From contig AP026541.1 in assembly GCA_026075535.2 (NCBI GenBank), forward strand, positions 8,184,001 through 8,248,000: a stretch of DNA of 64,000 nt. Reading direction: 5' to 3'. Made by a program: the position numbers and the translations under genes. Within the stretch, counting starts at the first letter, position 1, and each line of letters opens with the position of its first letter. The notes beneath the pieces were generated by a model. The model did no database searches. It was not told the DNA's origin and worked only from the letters and a program-made list of their open reading frames with translations. This document shows positions 57,051 through 64,000 of this stretch, piece after piece. Source of the stretch: Tricholoma matsutake (Eukaryota; Basidiomycota; Agaricomycetes; Agaricales; Tricholomataceae).

Positions 57051-59260
57051 ATGGCGAGCTTTCCTCCAGACAAAGATGACCCCATGGGGGACGATCGAAT
57101 CGAGAGACCTAGCTGGACACATGAGACAGGCCCTAGTGGCCAGTCTCAAAGGGGGAAGGAGAAGCAGAGAGAGCTTGAGCCCACTGGCTCGAGCAGCAAC
57201 ACTCAACCCCATCGCTTGCCAAGCCCTGGCGAGATTGAAGAAGCCATCAGCGCTAGCAGACATTCTGCTAGAGAAGAACAAAACTGGTGAGCTGGTGTGG
57301 GCACCAGCTCTTCTGCTGCCGGAAATTGGAGGATTGACAGTGAAGGCATTGTCCTTCACTGAGGCATGACACTTGCAAGAGCTACACTTTACACGTATAC
57401 ACCCACATGTATGACCATGATGATGAATATTTCAATGTGAGAGATCGTTGAGATTTGGGTATTAACTCTGGCGCTCTCGCCAGAGCCAAACGTGTTTATA
57501 ATGAATACAAAAAAGATATTTCTGCCCTCCAGGAGACCATCCAGAACCTGGAAGATGAGAATGAGCACCTGCATGAGCAGCTCAATGGATGTTCATCCAA
57601 ACGAGCTCGTACTCGTGAACCCTCTCCTCACCCCGAGAGGCCCCAGGGTACTTTGTATGCTGGTGCAGCCTCTTGGCCTGCACCACCTCCTGCTCCCCGC
57701 CCCGTCATCCCCGATGAGGACTTCAATATGAACGAGGTCTACCCACCTCTTCCCAACCTTCCAACCCCGAGATATACATTCTCGGGCACTGATGTTCCCA
57801 GGATGGAGAACTGGAGACCAGCTCCCAAGCTGCATGGCCAAGTTCCTATGTCCATTCCTCAGAACACTGAGGAATTTGATAACTGGTCCTGGATGGCCCA
57901 CACCTCCGGGAACTACCCAATGTTGGAATGAATGCATGAGTACATGTGGTTCGTCAATGATACTGCTCCAGGGGCTCAAATGCCCCTGATGACCTATGCC
58001 CTTGCCCACTGGAGATTACCCAGTTGGCTCCCTGTTCAGATGCAGTCAACGTCAGGGGACAACTCCTGCTTCATCAACAGATTCCTTCAGGGCTATCCCC
58101 AGAAGCTAAACTACTTCTCTACCTTTGTACTGCGGAGGTACTAGCCATGCCGGGACTGTACCAACAGATTTGAGAGCGCGAACGCCTCCCACTGTCCCCC
58201 GTGTGCCATCGGCAGCCCATGCCAATCAGCACCAATTCAACTTCCCTCAAGGATGTCGTAAAACACCTCGCTACCATGGGAGTCTTGGATGAGGAAGTCT
58301 GAGAAGGTTCTCACTATGCCATTGGCTGGCTTACAGCAATGGCTACTGCCCACTCCTCCCATTCGGAAGAGTCTTCTACCACTGCCGATATCGTAAGACA
58401 TCTGCAGCAACATTCCAATACCCGTTCAGAGGATGCTCCTCTGATGTCTGAATCCCGGTGGTGGATCGCCGGGCCTAACAACATGGCCCTTTGAGAGCCA
58501 CAAACAAAAAGAAAAAGAGATTCCACCGCTCCCACCAGGGGTGGAGCTCCCTCTCATTCAGGGCGACCCCGCCCTGAATCAATGACTTCCACTGCCCGGT
58601 CCTCTGGATTCTCTGCTGGACTATCTGCATCTCTGCACACAAGCACCTCTCACGTGGACAACCAACCTCCTGCCCATGCTGGGCCTTCTTACCTGTCTGG
58701 CTGGCATCCACCTCCTCCAGAGGTATATTCCCTGGAGAACGATCCAACCTCAGGATGGTCCAGGTCCCCCCTCATCGTCAAGGCAACTCAAGGCCAGAAG
58801 AAGAGCAAGGAGAGTCACCACCGGCATCCCTCCGAATGGGCACAAGAAGCCCATTGTCAAACTCACTCCCGTCGTGTCTACCAAGCCGCAAAAAATTAGA
58901 GACCCTGACAACAACGGTGATTCCACTGACTCCATCTCTTCATCCAATGATGAAACGTTCACTGTTGACAAGGACTGTTTCCCTCTTGATGAAGGGCAGA
59001 CAATGGACACCTCTGCTCTGGGGAACACCCCAGAGACCCCCATATCCCAATTGTCTTCGTTGGCATCAAACAACAAAATGACCCTACTTTCCTCTGTGCC
59101 CGATTACGAGCGCAAAGTACCCATACCTACCACCCCAGAGGAAGTTAGATGTATGTTAGCTGATGCCAACCTCCCCAAATCCTCGTCGACCCTCGACGAG
59201 TCCCACATATCATCGTTGAGTCTCGACGATACCCACATCCCCAACGACCCTACTAAATAA
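57051..59260 (+). pseudogene. E accessory 3' reading frame, unknown function
   Basis: Between chromodomain and 3' LTR. Start MASFPPDKDDPMGDD (57051). Segments: a polar leader ending EEAISASRHSAREEQNW; AGVGTSSSAAGNWRIDSEGIVLH and GMTLARATLYTYT after a TGA; a coiled coil (57480-57590, ARAKRVYNEYKKDISALQE..., IQNLEDENEHLHEQL); a Pro-rich stretch with EVYPPLPNLPTPRYTFSG; then MWFVNDTAPGAQMPLMTYALAHWRLPSWLP; later a Ser/Thr-rich tail to 59260. It is broken by about five TGAs, fitting CGA, and by a frameshift near 58850. No known domain recognised; possibly a second structural or envelope-independent accessory protein. I recall similar frames from agaricomycete repeats. Confidence 0.55.
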
Positions 59261-59407
59261 GGTTGTCACATTTTTAAATAAATGAATGAATTGATTCTTT
59301 TTGTCGTACCCTGATGATACCCCACATACCAGACAATGCTCTCTTCGAGATCATCTATTTACTCAAAACATTATGCTTCTCCCCTGGACGAAGCCTAAGG
59401 GGGAGGG

Positions 59408-59606
59408 TGTGGTGACCCGGGGCTTGACCCTGCATTTGTATATATTATATTTCTTTGCTATTGACCTGGCTGGCCCCTATAAAGGGACCAGCCTTCTATT
59501 TACATAATCAATCTCTTTACTACCACCTCAAGTACACATGATAAATATACATTATTCATGTTTAGCTCCTGTGTGATATTAAGGGACCCCCCTATGACTC
59601 ACTACA
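59408..59606 (+). repeat. E 3' LTR with polypurine tract
   Basis: Preceded by AAGGGGGAGGG (59397-59407). Against the 5' LTR, all nine differing bases fall in seven CpG-derived dinucleotides; every other position is identical by eye. Confidence 0.94.
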
Positions 59607-59611
59607 GAAAT

Positions 59612-61880
59612 GGTGTACCAGAGAAGTTCATGCTAAACGAGTTAGAAGAGGTGGTGTGGGGGTTGAACAACTGAGGGGTAGTATAATGAGTGCTTGAGAG
59701 GTGAGGGGAGTGAAGGGCCATTGCAGAATAATGTTGAACCAGTTGATGGGCGGCGTAATGAGCAGGAAGGGGCTGAAACGAGAAGCTATCAGTATTGAAC
59801 ATGGTGAGGGATGGGGTGGAAATAATGAGCAGATGACCTTGAACAATGTCCTAAAGCACTGAACAAGTTGACACAGCTTCGACATGTGGACCATGCAAGT
59901 CGCACATGGTCATTGCTGACAGACATGTCAACAGCAGGGTTGACAAGGGGGGGCAAGGACAACAGTGTGGACAGGCACTGACAATGATGGTGGGCAAGGG
60001 GGGTGGTTCATCGTGGACAAGGGGGCCTGGGCATGGGTTGGCATCGTGTCGTTTTCGGTGGCGAGGGGCTGACGTGGTGGCCATAGGAGGCATTGGTGGC
60101 AGAAGGTGGGGTCGGCAGGGCTCATATCCTGAGCAGATGGTGTGTTTCAAGTGAACTTGTGGGCACATAGGTGCGCAGCACTGTTTTCTGGGCTGTCAAC
60201 AGTGTCGGTAAGTCGTTTTCAGCTATGTGGTGGGCCTCCAGGGTGGTGGACTCATATGTGTGCTAGATGCAGCGCTAGACACCATTTCTGTGGTGCTTAG
60301 GGACATGTTCCACGAGTGTTCTGGTTGCTCGATGTTCATAGCGTTGAATTGGGGCAGGCTGGGGCAGATGGGCGGTGAGCAAGAGCGGTAGGATGAGGAG
60401 CATGATTGGGGGGCACAGGTGGAAACAAGGGCATAGGCAGTGAATGGGGGTGTCAAAAGGTGTCGACGATGTTGTTAGTGACATGGCCGGGGTGTAGGAT
60501 GTATGTGGTGGAGAAACAGCTCAGTTTTGTCCATGCTCTAGAGTGGTCCAGAGCAGTATGTATGGTTGATTATGATGAACACGTTGACGTTAACACGGCA
60601 GATCATGTAGGCTTGGGGTACACAGAAGGGGGCTGGGGAACAAGCTGGGGTAAATGGGGTGCTGTTGCAGGCTTCCTGGACCATCATCGAGAAGAGTGAG
60701 GCTGGTGGGGTGGTTTACTCAAGTACAGCTTGTCGTTGCATGGTTTCATTTGCAGGGTTGCAGACTGCTGTTGTGGGCTGTCGACTGTCTGGGTACCTGT
60801 CTCTGAGGTGCTAGAGGTGGTCTGGGTGCCAGAGGGGGCCCAAGCCATCGTTTCTGGGGTGGCTGTAGCCAGTGTTGTTGCCATTGTTGATGACAATGTG
60901 GTGCTGGCAGTGGGAGGTTCAGGGTGCGACAGGGGAGGCTGGGTAGTCTTCTGGGGAGCTGTGGGATGCGTTGGGAGTGAGTACCATTGTTTGCGAGGTG
61001 CTGACAGCAGTTTGGGAGCTGGGGAAGATGTTGTGGTGGTCGTTGTCGACTGTGACATGGCAGTTGAACAGGGGGGGCACGGGGTGCAACAGGGAGGATT
61101 GAGGAGCTGGGTAGAGTGCAGTGGGACATCCTGGCAGTGTGTGTCAACATTTACAAGAGGCTGGGGGCAGTTTTGGGGCTGGGGACAGAATGGTGAGGGT
61201 GGTTGTCAATGATGTTGTGGCAGGCTGTGTGGGGTGTTGTGGCAGGGACAGGCAGTTGGCAGAGCAGCTTCTTCAAGTGTACGACATGTCCAGACAAACA
61301 TGTCCACCCAACATCCTGTAGCTTTGTCATAGATGGCATGTGTACATCAATTATGAGTCTACGACATGTTCAGATGAATGTGTCCGCATGACCTCACGTA
61401 GCTTTGTCATTAGGGTGGTAGGCAGCCTGTGTATTGTCAAAATCATTGATTCAGGGCCAGTTTATCAGATATTGTTGCCATTGTTGGTGGTGATGAGGTG
61501 GCAAAGTAGCAGAGTCCAGGGTGCAAAAAGATGGGTTGGCCATTCAACTGGAGTGCAGCACATCATTCTGGAAACAAGTGGTGTCACTTCCAAGCAGAGG
61601 GGTTCCATGCTGGAAAACCAGCTGTGTCGTGGTTGTTGACAACATTGATGATGATGTGGTGCAGGGTTGGTAACAGTCGTGCAGTGTCGTATGAAATGTT
61701 TGTAGTCAGGCGAGACGGGGTATAGGTGGTGTATAAATGAGAGTATGGTTTGTAGTTCAGGGGGCGTGTCCGGTGTGAAAAAATTGACCATTTCAGGAAT
61801 TTTCAGGGTTGGTGGGGTTTCAGGAAAAGAATGTGAGTGAGAGTGTAGAGTGTGTATAGTAAGTCCGTTATAAAAAAAAG
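59612..61880 (-). pseudogene. C4 interior with family-C Ser/Thr/Pro frame
   Basis: Minus-strand frame 61058-60684 reads TTTTTSSPAPKLLSAPRKQW, PTAPQKTTQPPLSHPEPP, TMATTLATATPETMAWAPSGTQTTSSTSETGTQ, QQSATLQMKPCNDKLYLSK, the module also found in C1 (8059-8280). Near 61270-61410 a ~75-bp unit (ACGACATGTYCAGA...GTAGCTTTGTCAT) is duplicated in tandem. The part next to the 5' LTR (61680-61880) matches C1 6993-7130. No enzyme domains. Confidence 0.55.
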
Positions 61881-62058
61881 TGGAAGGAAGCTGGAGCTTC
61901 CAACACTCAAGGACACGAGAACTATAAGGAACTTAATATAATTCGATGGGGGATTCTAGAATACAGTGCAAGTAGTATAGACTATATATTAATGGAATGA
62001 CATGTGATAATGGAGTGGCATGTGATAATGTAGTGATGATGTAAGAGGCACTCTTACA
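61881..62058 (-). repeat. C4 5' LTR
   Basis: 178 bp, hairpin tips as in the other copies (3' tip GGAAGC-TCCA-GCTTCC). On its inner side, minus strand, CTTTTTTTTATAACGG follows. Confidence 0.92.
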
Positions 62059-62063
62059 GGTAC

Positions 62064-62860
62064 CATGCCCCACTCCTAGTTGTTCCCCTTGGCTTGTTTC
62101 TCCCTGCTGTTTTTTGCCCATCCCACTTCATTTGTCATTGTCATTCCTGTCCTCCCCATTGTCATCATCTTGTCCCTGTCCTGTTCCTGGTTGCCCTGTG
62201 GTCCTTGTCCTCATCAATCTCATTGTCATTGCTGTTATAGTCCACAGCCCACCCTGTGAGCAGGGGCTCACAGCAGTAGTGGTGGTGGTGGTAGCCATCC
62301 CCTCTCCCTCTCCATTGCTCTCCTGTTTCCACCCCATGAGCAGTTGCTTGTGGCAGTGGTTGGGGGTACTGTGGTGGTGGTGCTCCTCATCCTTGTCTTG
62401 TCCTCTCCATCCTCCTCATTGTCGTGTTCACCTGAGGTCTCCATCCCACTGTTGCACCACTTGTCTAGCCCTGGTCATCCCCTCATTGTTGTTTAGTTTC
62501 ATTTTGTAAGGGGAAGGCCTGGGTATGCAGGTAAGTGACAACCTCAACCTCTCCCTCCTCCCCATACAGGTGCATTGACAATGAGCCCCTTGTTACCAGC
62601 TCTTCCTCCATCACTCCCCACCCATACATACATCCACCTACCCCTCTCCATATACTGCTTTGGTTCCAGTCTTCCAGAGGGTGTGCAAGCCCAGTAGATG
62701 GTACCCTGTCTCACACTCCCTTCCATTCTCCATACTTCACCTCCTCCCCACCCCTGTAGAGCCTTGCCCAGTCATGTATTGAGCTAAGTAAACTATTATC
62801 TAGCAGCTAGCCCCATGTATATGTAGTGGAACCCCTCAATGGGAAGAAGAGACCCCTGAT
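62064..62860. other. T/C-rich repeat-like flank
   Basis: No gene supported. T/C-rich with CCTGTCCTC, GTCATTGTCATT and GTGGTGGTGGT runs, like 47160-47723 on the far side of C4. Possibly an old degraded repeat into which C4 inserted. Confidence 0.4.
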
Positions 62861-63774
62861 TAGTGTTGTTGGCAGACGGCAGTGTTTCTGCTGAATCCTG
62901 CCACTGCCAGGCACATGCCAGGCAGCGGCAGAAAGTCGATGGGCAGAATTTGGCAGAAACTCATATGGTGCCTGAAAAAATTAGAAAATGTCATGCAATC
63001 AAATAGTGTATTTCTCTAAACTTGTATCCTCTAATGGTGCAAGGGGCCAAGCACCCAGCAATTCTCACCGATAACTTCACAAACTTCCGGAAGCTACCCA
63101 ACCAGACAAACTGCTATGAAGTAGATTGCCGCTACTGTCCCAATGGCACTCCATTGATGATTAATTGTGACAACAAACCCATCAAGCACCTTGCAGACCC
63201 AAAACTCTGCCCCAATGCCCCTCCCAATGTTCAAAACCAGGCTTTGATGTTCTTGGCAGGAAAGAAGGCTGGAGGAGCATTGATCATCCAAACCACAACG
63301 TCAGAACCAATGAATGGGTCAACACCTGCCATAATGGGAATTGATGCAATGTCAACTGGTGACAGCAGTTCACAGGTCATTGCAGTGAAGAAGCGGAAGG
63401 CTACAGGGACGCTGGCAGGGATGGTAGATTATCCACTTATGGAGGTGCAAAAGAAGCGAGCAGATGTGAAATTACTCTGGTATCACTAAGTTTAATTTTT
63501 GCCATGGCACAATGTGGCTGATAATGAATTCAGTGTTGTTGTTCATGCAAATGTTGCATTTTCGATAGCCAAAAATTGGTTCTTTCAAGACTTCCTCAAT
63601 GACATCCATCCATTGTATACACCACCGAGTCATTATGTGCTGTCACATTCCATTTTAGATAGTGAAGCCGCATGGGTACAACTTGAGGAGATGGCTTACA
63701 TGAAGGATTGGAAGAGACTTACATTGTTGATTGATGGTTGGGAGGACATTTTGAAAAGAAGTTTGTATGGATCT
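62861..63774 (+). mobile_element. Autonomous hAT element, 5' part, cut by a family-A LTR
   Basis: Begins TAGTGTTGTTGGCAGACGG with several GGCAG / CTGCC repeats in the first 100 bp, followed by a transposase frame. The first bases TAGTGTT are shared with the MITEs; the rest of the TIR is different. The possible left TSD is CCCCTGAT (62853-62860). The element is interrupted at 63774 and the rest is beyond the window. Confidence 0.7.
63022..63774 (+). pseudogene. hAT/DUF659-like transposase, N-terminal part
   Basis: First frame 63022-63489: ITDNFTNFRKLPNQTNCYEVDCRYCPNGTPL... with C-x2-C and KHLADPKLC, a BED-like zinc finger; then a Lys-rich linker (KKRKATGT). After TAA at 63487-63489 the homology continues from 63499: VVVHANVAFSIAKNWFFQDFLNDIHPLYTPPSHYVLSHSILDSEAAWVQ and LTLLIDGWED, the DUF659 pattern with the conserved D-G-W. 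It would cut and join hAT ends. The C-terminal catalytic and dimerisation parts are missing because of the LTR insertion at 63775. An intron could lie between the two frames (63480-63500), which would make the stop apparent only. Confidence 0.75.
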
Positions 63775-64000
63775 TGTAAGGGGACTAAGGGGGTGCCCTG
63801 TGTGTTTTTCCTATTTTTTATGTTCGTCCCATATTTTTCCCCACCTCATTTCCTTCTATTCTTCATTTTCTATGATTTTTCCGGATTTTATTACTAATTT
63901 TCCCTTGCTATCATGTTTGTATATGTTGACACTTTTATATTTAGAGGCGGAGTACCCCTTCCGACACATACCCCTTGGTATGATGTCATTCGGCGGCCTT
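63775..64000 (+). repeat. Family-A LTR (A3), truncated by window end
   Basis: Starts TGTAAGGGGACTAAGGGGG and matches the first 226 bp of the A1 LTR, without the ACTCAGG of A0/A2. Plus orientation, so either a solo LTR or the 5' LTR of a fourth A copy lying to the right. It interrupts the hAT transposase. Confidence 0.88.

Larger units (their letters stand above)
48180..59606 (+). mobile_element. Ty3/Gypsy chromovirus E with extra 3' frame and two MITEs
   Basis: LTRs 199 bp (48180-48378, 59408-59606), perfect TSD GAAAT (48175-48179 and 59607-59611) in C4. Without the MITEs it is about 10.1 kb, long for the group because of a ~2.2-kb region between chromodomain and 3' LTR. gag 48613-53315 is cut by MITEs at 49885 and 50605. 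pol is broken by frameshifts. LTR differences lie only at CpG, so the element is young despite its damage. Confidence 0.94.
47724..62058 (-). mobile_element. Non-autonomous LTR element C4 (family C), split by Gypsy E
   Basis: LTRs 61881-62058 (5') and 47724-47900 (3'), perfect TSD GGTAC (47719-47723 and 62059-62063). The interior is 47901-48179 plus 59607-61880, about 2.9 kb in all without E. LTRs differ by one substitution and two small indels, so it is young. The only full family-C copy with two complete LTRs here, hence the reference for the family. It lacks RT, integrase and protease. Confidence 0.93.

Noticed and set aside
57051..59260. Envelope gene of E
   Set aside because: No signal peptide, membrane helix or furin-like site; composition is polar with a coiled coil.
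1..64000. tRNA or rRNA genes
   Set aside because: No convincing cloverleaf or rRNA stretch was noticed by eye; a tRNA scan would be decisive.

Overview
The window looks like a transposon-dense stretch of a basidiomycete (most likely Agaricomycetes) nuclear chromosome. The reasons are Ty3/Gypsy chromoviruses with chromodomain integrases, a LINE with APE endonuclease, RT, RNase H and a Cys/His tail, hAT-type elements, and two spliced host genes with 47-86 nt introns. No bacterial, CRISPR, rRNA or tRNA features were found. The names A-E below are local labels I gave to repeat families.

Left block (1-36581): a nest of LTR elements, each readable from target-site duplications (TSDs). A family-C element (C2, pieces 28579-29791 and 35699-36581) holds a family-A Gypsy copy (A0, left edge outside the window, ends 28578) and a second, reversed A copy (A2, 29792-35698, TSD ATGGC). 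A0 is split by Gypsy B on the minus strand (2107-26303, TSD GGGAG/GGGAA). B is split by non-autonomous C1 (6807-10870, TSD TCAGC/TCGGC), by A1 (11832-25589, TSD GGGGC) and by two MITEs. A1 is split by Gypsy D (12610-20315, TSD CCACT). D carries an antisense, probably spliced gene with a cysteine cluster between pol and its 3' LTR.

Middle (37000-46900): an old LINE (about 37000-43022), then the only convincing host genes, both on the minus strand. One is an 8-exon gene for a single-pass membrane protein with a LEA_2-like domain (287 aa, exons 43681-44951). The other is a 7-exon RING plus coiled-coil gene resembling the meiotic HEI10/CCNB1IP1 family (443 aa, exons 45228-46899). Both reconstructed coding lengths are multiples of three.

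Right block (47071-64000): non-autonomous C4 (47724-62058, TSD GGTAC) holds Gypsy E (48180-59606, TSD GAAAT). E has two hAT-type MITEs in its gag, a full but broken pol with chromodomain, and an extra roughly 730-codon reading frame before the 3' LTR. To the right is the 5' part of an autonomous hAT element (62861-63774), cut by another family-A LTR that runs off the window.

Decay is dominated by CpG transitions. Stops are mostly CGA to TGA, several catalytic Asp codons became Asn by CpG to CpA, and the two LTRs of E differ only at CpG sites. C is probably moved by the B machinery, because B and C share the LTR tip hairpins, the T-tract after the 5' LTR and the GAGAG before the 3' LTR.
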